From the NCBI GenBank assembly GCA_945861895.1, contig CAMAWF010000007.1, forward strand, positions 19,539 through 83,538: DNA of 64,000 nt. Direction: 5' to 3'. The notes beneath the pieces were generated by a model, which did no database searches, was not told the DNA's origin, and worked only from the letters and a program-made list of their open reading frames with translations. Position 1 is the first letter of the stretch. Every line of letters begins with the position of its first letter. Below, piece after piece: positions 54,850 through 62,728 of this stretch. The stretch comes from Rhizobium sp. Q54 (GTDB taxonomy: Bacteria > Pseudomonadota > Alphaproteobacteria > Rhizobiales > Xanthobacteraceae). Position numbers and translations under genes: made by a program.

Positions 54850-55677
54850 ATGTCCGAGGAAATCTTTTCCTTCATCCAGTCGATGGGCGAGACGCTGCTC
54901 AAAATCGTCCCGATCTCCATCGGGCTGGGCATTGCCTTCGCCATTCTGAGCCATTTTTCGGCCTGCAATCCGGGGCGTCCCTGGTGGCGCAAGCGCGAAA
55001 TCGTCACTGACCTTTGCTACTGGTTTTTCATTCCACTGATCGCCCGTTTCGTGCGCATTGGGCTGCTCGTGCTCGGCGCGGCGCTTGTTTTCGGCATCCA
55101 CGGCACCGATGCGCTGGTGGAATTCTATGAAAACGGCCACGGTCCGCTCGCGACCTTGCCGCTTTGGGTGCAGGTCATCGTCTTTCTAGTGGCCTCGGAT
55201 TTCCTGCTTTATTGGACGCATCGCGGGTTTCATCGCCCCGCCATGTGGAAATATCACGCCGTGCATCACTCCTCCGAAGAGCTTGAATGGATCTCCGCGG
55301 CCCGCTTTCATCCGGTCAATATTTTCCTCGGCAGCGTGGCTGTCGACGTGGTGCTGCTGCTGGCGGGGATTTCGCCCAATGTAATGCTGTATATCGGGCC
55401 TTTCACCATCGCGCATTCGGCCTTCGTGCACGCCAACCTGAATTGGACGCTTGGCCCGTTCAAATATGTGCTCGCCAGCCCGGTATTCCACCGCTGGCAC
55501 CACACTGCCGCCGAGCGCGGCGGCTCGAAAAACTTTGCCGGAACGTTTCCCATCATCGATCGGCTGTTCGGCACGTTCTACATGCCGGAGAACGAGCTGC
55601 CGGCGGCCTATGGAGTGGCCGATCCCAGCTTTCCGCCCACATTTGGCGGCCAGCTGCTTTACCCGTTCAAGCAGTAA
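54850..55677 (+). CDS. Sterol desaturase / fatty acid hydroxylase family membrane protein
   Basis: A 275-residue integral membrane di-iron oxygenase. The histidine clusters are HRGFH near residue 125, HAVHHSSEELEW near residue 138, and HRWHH near residue 215, spread as in the fatty-acid-hydroxylase superfamily, with four or five hydrophobic helices. It would oxidise a lipid, for example a fatty acid, hopanoid or carotenoid; the substrate is not indicated. The gene is isolated between pilus genes and has the opposite direction to the pilins. Confidence 0.85.
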   Translation: MSEEIFSFIQSMGETLLKIVPISIGLGIAFAILSHFSACNPGRPWWRKREIVTDLCYWFFIPLIARFVRIGLLVLGAALVFGIHGTDALVEFYENGHGPLATLPLWVQVIVFLVASDFLLYWTHRGFHRPAMWKYHAVHHSSEELEWISAARFHPVNIFLGSVAVDVVLLLAGISPNVMLYIGPFTIAHSAFVHANLNWTLGPFKYVLASPVFHRWHHTAAERGGSKNFAGTFPIIDRLFGTFYMPENELPAAYGVADPSFPPTFGGQLLYPFKQ

Positions 55678-55730
55678 TCCGCGTCATCCGCGGCCTGCCG
55701 CGGGCCCGGCTTGCCGGCGGCGAAGGCGGC

Positions 55731-55767
55731 ATTTGCAGTTCATTCACCTATTTGCAGTCAACTCACC
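55731..55767 (+). repeat. 18-base direct repeat (ATTTGCAGT...) before the CpaC-N-like gene
   Basis: 55731-55748 and 55750-55767 agree in 15 of 18 positions, both starting ATTTGCAGT and ending TCACC, 19 bases apart. They end 44 bases upstream of the start at 55812, a suitable place for a tandem regulator site. Confidence 0.5.
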
Positions 55768-55811
55768 GGGTTAGAGTTTCCGTTCGCGTGTGTTGCGTGC
55801 TGGAGAGTGTG

Positions 55812-56300
55812 ATGGTGGCCGTGTTCAGGCGTCGCGGGCTGAAGGAACTGCTTGCGCTCGCCTGTGCGCTGCTCGCCGCAGCAGCGGCCGCGGCCAGGCC
55901 GGCCACCGCCGCCGAAGCGATTACAGTCTCCGTCGATCAAGCCCGCATCATGAAGGTGCCCGCGCGCACCGCCACAATCGTCATCGGTAACCCGCTGATT
56001 GCCGACATTTCGTTGCAATCCGGCGGCATCATGATCATCACCGGCAAGGGCTATGGCGCGACCAACATGGTCGTGCTCGACCGTAGCGGCAACACGCTGC
56101 AAGAGCGCTCGGTGCTGGTGCGCGGTCCGAGCGACGACGTGGTGGTGGTTTATCGCTCGATGGAGCGTGAAACCTTGAGCTGCGCGCCGGAATGCCAGCC
56201 GCGCGTTACGCTCGGCGATTCCCCCAATTTCTTCACCCCGACGCTGTCGCAGACCGGCACCCGCAACGGCCAGGCGCAAGGCGCCGGCGCGGTCAAATAA
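55812..56300 (+). CDS. Pilus assembly protein with stand-alone CpaC-type N-terminal domain
   Basis: A 162-residue exported protein. After a signal peptide (LKELLALACALLAAAAAAARPATAAEA in pieces) it has a single T2SS/T3SS pilus N-domain: VDQARIMKVPARTATIVIGNPLIADISLQSGGIMIITGKGYGATNMVVLDRSG, the same fold as the beginning of CpaC, but no secretin core follows. The C-terminus is Gly/Thr/Gln-rich with two cysteines in SCAPECQP. The ATG at 55812 has GGAG six bases upstream. It may be an accessory of the pilus secretin; this is suggested by sequence and neighbours only. Confidence 0.8.
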   Translation: MVAVFRRRGLKELLALACALLAAAAAAARPATAAEAITVSVDQARIMKVPARTATIVIGNPLIADISLQSGGIMIITGKGYGATNMVVLDRSGNTLQERSVLVRGPSDDVVVVYRSMERETLSCAPECQPRVTLGDSPNFFTPTLSQTGTRNGQAQGAGAVK

Positions 56301-56317
56301 CCGGCCAAATCGCGCGC

Positions 56318-56344
56318 CAATTGCAGATTTGCGCGCAATTGCAG
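56318..56344 (+). repeat. Paired CAATTGCAG motifs before the tadE genes
   Basis: CAATTGCAG at 56318-56326 and 56336-56344, both following GCGCG, 18 bases apart. Two further TTTGCAA motifs are at 56354-56360 and 56386-56392. The 172-base gap before the tadE start is therefore rich in TTGCA boxes like the direct repeat at 55731-55767. Confidence 0.45.
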
Positions 56345-56472
56345 CGAGCATGGTTTGCAAAAGCTTAACGCCATTGCCGCCGTTGTTTGCAATGTACGCA
56401 ATAATTCGAAAACGCCTCTTTGATATGTTTCGCACGGTGCGCAAGCACATTTAGAGATCAAGGCGGCCGACA

Positions 56473-57039
56473 ATGCTTGCAAACGTGAAGACCGTACTGA
56501 TGAAAAATGCGCGGCGGTATTTTCCGCGCACCATGCGCCGCCTGCTGCGCGAGCAGGATGGCGCCGCCGCGATAGAATTCAGCCTGGTTGCGCTGCCGTT
56601 TCTCGGGCTGGTGTTCGCGATCATGGAAACGGCGATCGTATTTTTCGCCGGACAGACGCTGGAAGCCGCCGTCGCCGATTCCTCTCGCTTGATCATGACC
56701 GGCCAGGCGCAGACCCAGAGCCTCTCGCAATCGACGTTCAAAAATCAAGTGTGCTCGCGCATCTTCGGCCTGTTCGATTGCACCAACGGCGTCTCCGTCG
56801 ACGTCAAGACCTATACCTCGTTTGCTTCGGTGAACGTCACCAGTCCGGTCACTAACGGCCAGCTCGACACCGCTGGCTTCACCTATCAGCCGGGCGGTCC
56901 GGGCGACATCGTCGTCGTGCGCCTGTATTACCAATGGCCGGTCTATGTCTCGCTGCTTGGCCTCAATCTCAACGATCTCACCGGCAACAAGCGCCTTCTG
57001 GTCGCCACTGCCGCCTTCCGCAACGAGCCCTACCAATGA
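56473..57039 (+). CDS. tadE: TadE-like minor pilin / pseudopilin
   Basis: A 188-residue pseudopilin. A basic N-terminus of about 30 residues leads to the processing site and helix REQDGAAAIEFSLVALPFLGLVFAIMETAIVFF, with the glutamate five residues after the predicted cut (G-AAAIEF). The periplasmic part has two cysteines (CSRIFGLFDC) that may form a disulfide. An internal ATG at 56500 is an alternative start. It is followed immediately by a second gene of the same kind. Confidence 0.87.
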   Translation: MLANVKTVLMKNARRYFPRTMRRLLREQDGAAAIEFSLVALPFLGLVFAIMETAIVFFAGQTLEAAVADSSRLIMTGQAQTQSLSQSTFKNQVCSRIFGLFDCTNGVSVDVKTYTSFASVNVTSPVTNGQLDTAGFTYQPGGPGDIVVVRLYYQWPVYVSLLGLNLNDLTGNKRLLVATAAFRNEPYQ

Positions 57040-57050
57040 GGAGGCGCGTC

Positions 57051-57611
57051 ATGAAATCCGCATCGCTCCGTCTCCGCATGCCCGGCCGGTTTAGCCGTTT
57101 CGTTCGCGATCGGCGCGGCGTCTCGGCGGTCGAGTTCGCCATGCTGCTGCCGCTGATGGTGACGTTGTTCCTTGGCAGTGTTGAAATTTCTCAGGGCGTC
57201 GGCATCGACCGCAAGGTGACGCTGACCACGCGCACGGTCGCCGACCTGTCCTCGCAGGTCTCGAGCATCAACAATGCCGACATGACCAATATCCTCAACG
57301 CTTCGACGTCGGTCATGTCGCCTTATGCGATCAGCACGCTGAAAATCACGGTGTCGTGCATTACTATCGACTCCAGCGGCAACGCCAAAATCACTTGGAG
57401 CGACACGCGCAACGGCACCACCCGGTCGGTGGGGTCGTCCGTCACGCTTCCCTCGGCGCTTGCCGTGCCCAGCACGTCGCTGATCTGGTCCGAGGTGTCC
57501 TACGGCTACACGCCGACGATCGGCAAGGTCATCAGCGGCACGCTCAATCTGGCGGACCAGATTTACATGCGTCCGCGGCTCTCCGACACGATTACCCGCA
57601 CCGCATCCTGA
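57051..57611 (+). CDS. TadE/TadF-like minor pilin / pseudopilin
   Basis: A 186-residue protein with a basic leader and RDRRGVSAVEFAMLLPLMVTLFLGSVEISQGV, the TadE-type processing site with E after G-VSAVEF. The ending DQIYMRPRLSDTITR is the usual C-terminal motif of these pseudopilins. ATG 57051 is chosen because GAGGAGG stands six bases before it and overlaps the end of the previous gene. No vWA-domain TadG gene follows. Confidence 0.85.
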   Translation: MKSASLRLRMPGRFSRFVRDRRGVSAVEFAMLLPLMVTLFLGSVEISQGVGIDRKVTLTTRTVADLSSQVSSINNADMTNILNASTSVMSPYAISTLKITVSCITIDSSGNAKITWSDTRNGTTRSVGSSVTLPSALAVPSTSLIWSEVSYGYTPTIGKVISGTLNLADQIYMRPRLSDTITRTAS

Positions 57612-57617
57612 CGCACG

Positions 57618-58079
57618 TCAGGCCGCCGGCGGGATCGGCAGCGCCGTCGTCGATTTGATCTTTTCCATTGCGAAGCGCGATGTGACGTTCTTCAGCGGCA
57701 CCGTCGCGATCAGCCGCTTGTAGAAGGCGTCGTAGCCCTGGATGTCGGTGACGACGACGCGCAGCATGTAATCGACGTCGCCGGCCATCCGGTAGAATTC
57801 CATCACCTCCGGCATTGCTTCCACGATTTTGGCGAAGCGCGTGAGCCATTCGTGCGAATGGTCGCCAGTCTCGATCGAGACGAACACCGTGACGCCGAGG
57901 CCGATCTTGTCGGCATCGATCAAGGCGACGCGACGGAGGATCACGCCGTCGGCTTCCAGCCGCTGCATGCGCTTCCAGCACGGCGTCGAGGAGAGGCCGA
58001 CGCGCTGGCCAATCTCGGCCACGGACAACGACGCGTCCTCCTGCACCACGGCGAGGATCTTGCGGTCGATGGCATCCAT
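57618..58079 (-). CDS. Lrp/AsnC family regulator, DecR (CyuR)-like, probably cysteine responsive
   Basis: A 153-residue regulator with an N-terminal winged helix (MDAIDRKILAVVQEDASLSVAEIGQRVGLSSTPCWKRMQRLEADGVI in pieces) and a C-terminal RAM domain. Segments such as SSTPCWKRMQRLE, MPEVMEFYRMAGDVDYMLRVVV, YDAFYKRLIATVP and FAMEKIKSTTALPI closely follow the E. coli cysteine-detoxification regulator DecR. The ATG at 58077-58079 is preferred to a GTG eleven codons upstream. It is divergent from the sulfurtransferase operon, with an Lrp-type operator in between, so it probably controls that operon in response to cysteine or a related thiol. Confidence 0.85.
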   Translation of the reverse strand: MDAIDRKILAVVQEDASLSVAEIGQRVGLSSTPCWKRMQRLEADGVILRRVALIDADKIGLGVTVFVSIETGDHSHEWLTRFAKIVEAMPEVMEFYRMAGDVDYMLRVVVTDIQGYDAFYKRLIATVPLKNVTSRFAMEKIKSTTALPIPPAA

Positions 58080-58171
58080 TCTCTCGATCCCTTCAGAATT
58101 AGTCGAAGTCACCTATCGGTCGTAAATTTATGGAAATTTATTCTTATTTTTGATCGCTATCTGTATTTATA

Positions 58172-58186
58172 TAGAAAAATATTCTA
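58172..58186. promoter_or_regulatory. Lrp-type operator between the regulator and the sulfur operon
   Basis: TAGAAAAATATTCTA at 58172-58186 fits the 15-base E. coli Lrp consensus (YAGHAWATTWTDCTR) at 14 of 15 positions and lies in the longer palindrome TATAGAA-N5-TTCTATA (58170-58188). It sits in the A+T-rich 157-base divergent gap, about 50 bases before the sulfurtransferase start. Confidence 0.65.
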
Positions 58187-58236
58187 TATCAAGCGAAATC
58201 CACCGACCCACTCCGGGGTCTTCTACAGGTCCGCCC

Positions 58237-59220
58237 ATGATGTCTCCGTGCGTTGCCCGCCTGCCCCAAATGCGCCGCCTCGCTGCGGCCGCTCTGCTGG
58301 TGTTTGCCTTTGCCGTTCCTGCGATGGCCGCAGGCGCCGAGCCGCTGGTCTCGGTGCAATGGCTCAAGGTCCATCGCGCCGATCCGAACGTGGTCGTGCT
58401 CGATATCCGCTCGGCCATCGATGGCGGTGGCGCCGAAGCTTTCGTCAAGGCGCATATCCCAGGCTCCGTGCACAGCGATTACGATAAGGCCGGCTGGCGG
58501 GTCACACGCGGCAATGTGCCGTTCATGCTGCCGACCGTTGCGGAATTGGAGAAGCTGATCGGCGAGATCGGCATCGATGAGGACAGCCATGTGGTCCTGG
58601 TCCCGGCCGGCGTGCATGCCACCGATTTCGGCTCGGCCGCGCGCGCCTATTGGACGCTGAAGGTCGTAGGTCTCGTTCATGTGTCGATCCTCGATGGCGG
58701 ATTTGCCGCCTGGACGGCGGCAGGCAACGCCACTGAAAACGGCGCCGGCAAGCCGTCTCCGAAAATCTTCACCGCCGCGCTCAACAAGAACCTTCTGGTC
58801 GAAGCATCGGAAGTCGAAAAGATCGAGCAGTCCGGCGGCGCAACGCTGATCGATGCAAGGCCGGCGTCATTCTTCTCCGGCAAGGAGAAGCATCCCGCCG
58901 CCAAGGCCTACGGTCATATTCCCGGCGCGATCAATATCGACAGCGCGGTCTTCTACGATCCCGCCAGCAACCGGCTCAAGCCGAAGGCGGAGCTTGCGCG
59001 CATTGGCGCAACCATCCAACCCGGCCCGGTGGTGAGTTATTGCAACACCGGCCACTGGGCGGCGACCGACTGGTTCGTACTCTCGGAAGTTCTCGGCCGC
59101 GGCAATGTGCGGCTCTATGCCGGCTCGATGGTGGACTGGTCGTCGAATGCCAGTCGTCCGGTTGAATCCGCGCGCACGAAGTGGGACGACCTCAAGAAGA
59201 CGCTTGGGTTCGGTTCCTGA
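58237..59220 (+). CDS. Exported two-domain sulfurtransferase (rhodanese)
   Basis: A 327-residue protein with a signal peptide (RRLAAAALLVFAFAVPAMAAG) and two rhodanese domains. The first (residues about 30-150) has VVVLDIRSAID and VLVPAGVHATDFGSAARAYWTL, with no cysteine in the active loop. The second ends with the active loop SYCNTGHWA, C269, and the phosphate-binding-like turn follows. One dead and one active domain is normal for thiosulfate sulfurtransferases. It would move sulfane sulfur in the periplasm, and is the first gene of a likely operon with the YeeE-type transporter. The first ATG of the pair at 58237 is used; M12 is possible. Confidence 0.88.
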   Translation: MMSPCVARLPQMRRLAAAALLVFAFAVPAMAAGAEPLVSVQWLKVHRADPNVVVLDIRSAIDGGGAEAFVKAHIPGSVHSDYDKAGWRVTRGNVPFMLPTVAELEKLIGEIGIDEDSHVVLVPAGVHATDFGSAARAYWTLKVVGLVHVSILDGGFAAWTAAGNATENGAGKPSPKIFTAALNKNLLVEASEVEKIEQSGGATLIDARPASFFSGKEKHPAAKAYGHIPGAINIDSAVFYDPASNRLKPKAELARIGATIQPGPVVSYCNTGHWAATDWFVLSEVLGRGNVRLYAGSMVDWSSNASRPVESARTKWDDLKKTLGFGS

Positions 59221-59247
59221 CCCGGCGGTTATCGAAGCGATCCGTCC

Positions 59248-60399
59248 ATGAGCACCGCAAGTTTTGTTGAGCCGGGCGCGGGCGCGACGGCGGCTGGGAT
59301 CGACCGGCTGTTCCTCGGTCTTGCGCTGGCCGCGACAGCCATCCTGCTCGTGCTGGTGCTGCTCGACGGCCAGCCGGCTTCGGCCGCCTTGATCCTCGGC
59401 GGCTTCGGCCTCGGCATCGCCTTTCTTAAGGCCGAGTTCAGCTACACGGCGTCCTGGCGGCGCTTTCTCAACGGCAGCGATGCCGGCGGCCTTCTGGCGG
59501 GGCTGCTGGTCATCGCCATTGTCGCGATTGCGGTCGTTCCGGTTGCGGCGCTTGTTCCGAATTTCGGCGGCGCCATCGCGCCGCTCGGCCCCTCGCTGGT
59601 CATCGGCGCCTTTGTGTTCGGCATCGGCATGCAGCTCGCCAATGGCTGCGGTTCGGGAACGCTTTACACCGCGGGCGGCGGCTCCGGCCGCATGCTGATC
59701 GCGCTGGCGTGCTTCATCGCCGGCAGCGTCGCCGGCAGCCTGCATTTACCGGCGGCGCTCGCTTTGGGAGGCATCGACCCGATCATCGCTTCGCAATATC
59801 TCGGGCCCTGGGGCGGGCTGGCGGCGACGCTCGCAAGCCTCGCGCTGGCGGCGGCGCTGATCGTCGCGATTGCGCGGGGGCGGGGCGCGAATATCCGGCC
59901 GAAACGCGGCATCATCATCGGCGGCATCATCATCGGCCTGCTTTCGATTGCGGTCTTTATCGCCGGCGGACATCCCTGGAGCGTGACGTTCGGTTTTACG
60001 GTGTGGGGCGCGAAAATCGCCAGCCTCATCGGCTTCGATTTTTCCCATGCGGAATTCTGGCAATGGGCGGGTCCCAAGCGCGCGCTTGCCGGATCGATCC
60101 TGTCCGACACGTCAAGCCTGACCGACTTCGGCATGCTGTTCGGCGCCATGGCCGCCGCCGCCGCCTCGAAACCTTTCGCGCGCACCGCCTGGCCGCCGGT
60201 GAGATCGCTCGCCGCGGCGGCGATCGGCGGATTGCTGATGGGCTGGGGCGCGCGGCTCGGTTTCGGCTGCAATATCGGCGCCTTCGTCGGCGGAGTTGCT
60301 TCCGGTTCATTGCACGGCTGGGTGTGGTTTGCCGCAGCTCTCGGCGGCAGCCTTGTCGGCATCCGGCTGCGGCCGGCCTTCGGCCTGTCGCGAGAATAA
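59248..60399 (+). CDS. YeeE/YedE family sulfur transporter (TsuA-like)
   Basis: A 383-residue membrane protein with about nine or ten helices and two inverted YeeE/YedE units. The conserved cysteines that pass thiosulfate through the channel are visible in QLANGCGSGTLYTAGGGSGR in the first unit and in RLGFGCNIGAFVGGVASGSLHGW in the second. Beside a periplasmic rhodanese and a DecR-type regulator, it most likely imports thiosulfate or another sulfane-sulfur compound. It starts 27 bases after the sulfurtransferase stop and the next small gene begins five bases after its stop. Confidence 0.9.
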   Translation: MSTASFVEPGAGATAAGIDRLFLGLALAATAILLVLVLLDGQPASAALILGGFGLGIAFLKAEFSYTASWRRFLNGSDAGGLLAGLLVIAIVAIAVVPVAALVPNFGGAIAPLGPSLVIGAFVFGIGMQLANGCGSGTLYTAGGGSGRMLIALACFIAGSVAGSLHLPAALALGGIDPIIASQYLGPWGGLAATLASLALAAALIVAIARGRGANIRPKRGIIIGGIIIGLLSIAVFIAGGHPWSVTFGFTVWGAKIASLIGFDFSHAEFWQWAGPKRALAGSILSDTSSLTDFGMLFGAMAAAAASKPFARTAWPPVRSLAAAAIGGLLMGWGARLGFGCNIGAFVGGVASGSLHGWVWFAAALGGSLVGIRLRPAFGLSRE

Positions 60400-60403
60400 A
60401 CCG

Positions 60404-60562
60404 ATGCGCTTCGTCTACATCATCGTGGCGGTCATCGGGCTGGGCGGCATCCTCGCCGACCATCTGACCAGCCCGTCGAGCGGGCGCGCGGTATCGCCGG
60501 AGGACTTCGCCGGCGCTTGCGCGCCCTGCGGCGCGCCATGCCCCTCGGCGCAAAAAAAATAG
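60404..60562 (+). CDS. Small cysteine-containing membrane peptide in the sulfur operon
   Basis: A 52-residue protein: MRFVYIIVAVIGLGGILAD is a single hydrophobic helix, then a short tail with three cysteines in ACAPCGAPCPS. It matches no family known to me. It is placed directly after the YeeE-type gene on the same strand, which points to a shared transcript, and the cysteines would suit a thiol relay next to a sulfur transporter. The stop is four bases from the convergent PfkB kinase gene. Confidence 0.6.
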   Translation: MRFVYIIVAVIGLGGILADHLTSPSSGRAVSPEDFAGACAPCGAPCPSAQKK

Positions 60563-60565
60563 CTG

Positions 60566-61498
60566 CTAGCCGTTTCGTTTCAGGAAATCTTCGACCTCGG
60601 CGCGCTTGGGCGTCGCGGCATTGCCGCCGAAGCGCAGACATTTCACCGCCGCTGCCGCGCTTGCAAAGCGCATGACATCGCTCATCGCGCGGCCCTCCAG
60701 CAAGGCCAGCGTGAACGCGCCATGGAACGTGTCGCCGGCCCCCAGACTGTCGACCGCTTCGATTTTGAATGCCGGCATGTGACGCAACTTCCGCGCCTCG
60801 AACCAGAATACGCCGTTCGCGCCGTCGGTCACCGCCACGAAACCCGGCAGCCGTTCGCCGAGTTGCGCGAGCGCGGCGGCGACATCGCCGAGGCCGGTGG
60901 TGCCGCGCAAGGCCTCGGCGGAAGCTATGACATGGGTTCCGCTCGCCAATAACGGATCGTTTGCCTCCGTCGCCTTGTCGAAATCGATGACGGCGGGGAT
61001 ATTTTTCGCGCGCGCGGCCCGGCAAATCGGCGCGACGAATTCGGGAAACCGGTTGTCGGCCAGCACCGCATCGGCGGACGCCACGAGCGCGGCTGGATTT
61101 TGCGGCAATGCCGCAGCCAGGTTTTCGCCGCGCCGTGTGGCGATGGTCTTCTCGCCCGTCGCATCGATCAGGATCAGCGACACGGAAGCTGTCGCGCCCG
61201 TCACGCGCACTACGCCCGCGCAATCGACGCCCTCGGCCACAAGATCCGCAAGGATGCGATTGCTGACCAGATCGTTCGCGCCGCCGAGCGGGCCCGTGAA
61301 AGCGGCGCGGCCGCCCAGGCGCGCAATGGCGACCGCGGCATTGGCGGCGCAGCCGCCGCCGGTGACGATGAAATCCGACGCCGGAATTTTACTGCCGGGG
61401 GCCGGGAACCGCTCGACCCGCATCAGGATGTCCTGCACCGCGATGCCGGTGCAGAGGATTTTGGACGAGCCTGCTGGTTTGGCCTCAGCCAAGGACAT
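60566..61498 (-). CDS. PfkB family sugar kinase
   Basis: A 310-residue carbohydrate kinase of the ribokinase/PfkB fold. It has VTGGGCAANAAVAIARLGGRAAFTGPLGG near residue 45-70 (PfkB signature 1) and signature 2 with the catalytic aspartate in DSLGAGDTFHGAFTLALLEG near residue 250. The sugar is unknown; adenosine-like or ribose-like substrates are possible. Its start overlaps the end of nudC by 14 bases, so the two are cotranscribed. Confidence 0.87.
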   Translation of the reverse strand: MSLAEAKPAGSSKILCTGIAVQDILMRVERFPAPGSKIPASDFIVTGGGCAANAAVAIARLGGRAAFTGPLGGANDLVSNRILADLVAEGVDCAGVVRVTGATASVSLILIDATGEKTIATRRGENLAAALPQNPAALVASADAVLADNRFPEFVAPICRAARAKNIPAVIDFDKATEANDPLLASGTHVIASAEALRGTTGLGDVAAALAQLGERLPGFVAVTDGANGVFWFEARKLRHMPAFKIEAVDSLGAGDTFHGAFTLALLEGRAMSDVMRFASAAAAVKCLRFGGNAATPKRAEVEDFLKRNG

Positions 61499-62438
61499 CG
61501 TCTTCGCTCTCCACCCAGCTGCGCATGATGTGATGCGCGATCGCCGCGCCCGGCGGAGCGGTCAGTCCCTCACGGTGCTTGCGCAGCAGCATGGCGGCGG
61601 TTTCGTCGCGGGTGAACCAGCGCGCGTCTTCGAGTTCCTCGCGATCGACCACGATCTCGAACGACAGCGCCTCGGCGTAGCAGCCGATCATCAGCGAGGT
61701 CGGGAACGGCCAGGGCTGCGAGGCGAAATATCTGACGCGTCCGCAAACGATGCCGGCTTCCTCCTGCGTTTCGCGGCGCACGGCGTCCTCGATGCTCTCG
61801 CCGGGCTCGGCAAAGCCGGCAAGACACGACCACATGCCGGGCGGAAAGCGCGCCGAGCGGCCGAGCAGGCAGCGTTCGCCGTCGATCGCCAGCATGATCG
61901 CGACCGGATCGGTGCGCGGAAAATGCTGCGCCTTGCAAGACGGGCAATCGCGCCGCCAGCCGCATTGCGTGGCCGCCGTCGCCGCGCCGCAATTGGCGCA
62001 AAAGCGATGCCGGTCGTGCCAGTGCAACACCGCCTTGGCTTCCGCTATCGGCGGCAAATGATCGGCGTCAACCAGCCCTTGCACCGCGACCGAGCGCAAA
62101 TCGGTGACATGCAAATCGGTGCGCGCTTTCAGCGCTTCCGCCGCCGCTTGCGTGATGCCGCTGCCGAAGCGCGCCGCGCCGTCAAGCAGGCCGAGAAACA
62201 CCGTCTCGGTCGAAGCGCCGAGCGCGCGCGCTTCATTCAGCGCGAACAGCGGGTCGCAATGTGGGTTTCTTTTTTTCGTCACGATGAGTTCGCCGCCGAC
62301 GACATAAGCGCCCGCGCGCGCATCGGCGGCGAGCGCGGCGACAGCGCCGGCATCGAGCCGCAGTTCAGCGGCGCGCTTGAGGCGGCTTTCGGTATAGGCG
62401 AGACGGGGCGGCGGCCCGAGATCGGGGCGGGGGGACAT
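61485..62438 (-). CDS. nudC: NADH pyrophosphatase / RNA-decapping Nudix hydrolase NudC
   Basis: A 317-residue Nudix hydrolase. The zinc-ribbon cysteines are FCANCGAA and CPSCKAQHFPRTDPVAIML, and the Nudix box is GFAEPGESIEDAVRRETQEEAGI. The segment after it has SQPWPFPTSLMIGCYAEA, the SQPWPFPxS motif diagnostic for NudC. The enzyme splits NAD(H) into NMN and AMP and removes NAD caps from RNA. It overlaps the following kinase gene. Confidence 0.95.
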   Translation of the reverse strand: MSPRPDLGPPPRLAYTESRLKRAAELRLDAGAVAALAADARAGAYVVGGELIVTKKRNPHCDPLFALNEARALGASTETVFLGLLDGAARFGSGITQAAAEALKARTDLHVTDLRSVAVQGLVDADHLPPIAEAKAVLHWHDRHRFCANCGAATAATQCGWRRDCPSCKAQHFPRTDPVAIMLAIDGERCLLGRSARFPPGMWSCLAGFAEPGESIEDAVRRETQEEAGIVCGRVRYFASQPWPFPTSLMIGCYAEALSFEIVVDREELEDARWFTRDETAAMLLRKHREGLTAPPGAAIAHHIMRSWVESEDDVLG

Positions 62439-62452
62439 GAATGGGTGGTGTC

Positions 62453-62680
62453 TCAGTTTGATTGTGGCGGGTAGCCCTGGCGGATAGCCCTTCGGATTGC
62501 GGCTATTATTTTTTTGGCAGTTTCCATCCGCTTCTGTGTTTGGTCTTTATTCACTGTCTTGAACCTGCTGCTGGGCTTCGCCGCGAAGCCAAGTTCTATT
62601 TTTGCTTTTTCGCCCTCGTCCTTGGCGAGTTTCTCCGCGTGTTCCAGCCCCGCAATGAACGTGTCTTTTGGCGCTGACAT
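62453..62680 (-). CDS. Hypothetical protein of 75 residues
   Basis: A small charged protein (SAPKDTFIAGLEHAEKLAKDEGEKAKIELGF followed by RFKTVNKDQTQKRMETAKKIIAAIRRAIRQG in pieces), mainly helical by composition, without known motifs. It ends 14 bases from the start of nudC on the same strand. The following sequence to the right is less G+C-rich than before. Confidence 0.45.
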   Translation of the reverse strand: MSAPKDTFIAGLEHAEKLAKDEGEKAKIELGFAAKPSSRFKTVNKDQTQKRMETAKKIIAAIRRAIRQGYPPQSN

Positions 62681-62728
62681 TTAGATGCTCCGGCGCTATG
62701 CTTACCGCCAAGCAGGAGCATATCAGGA

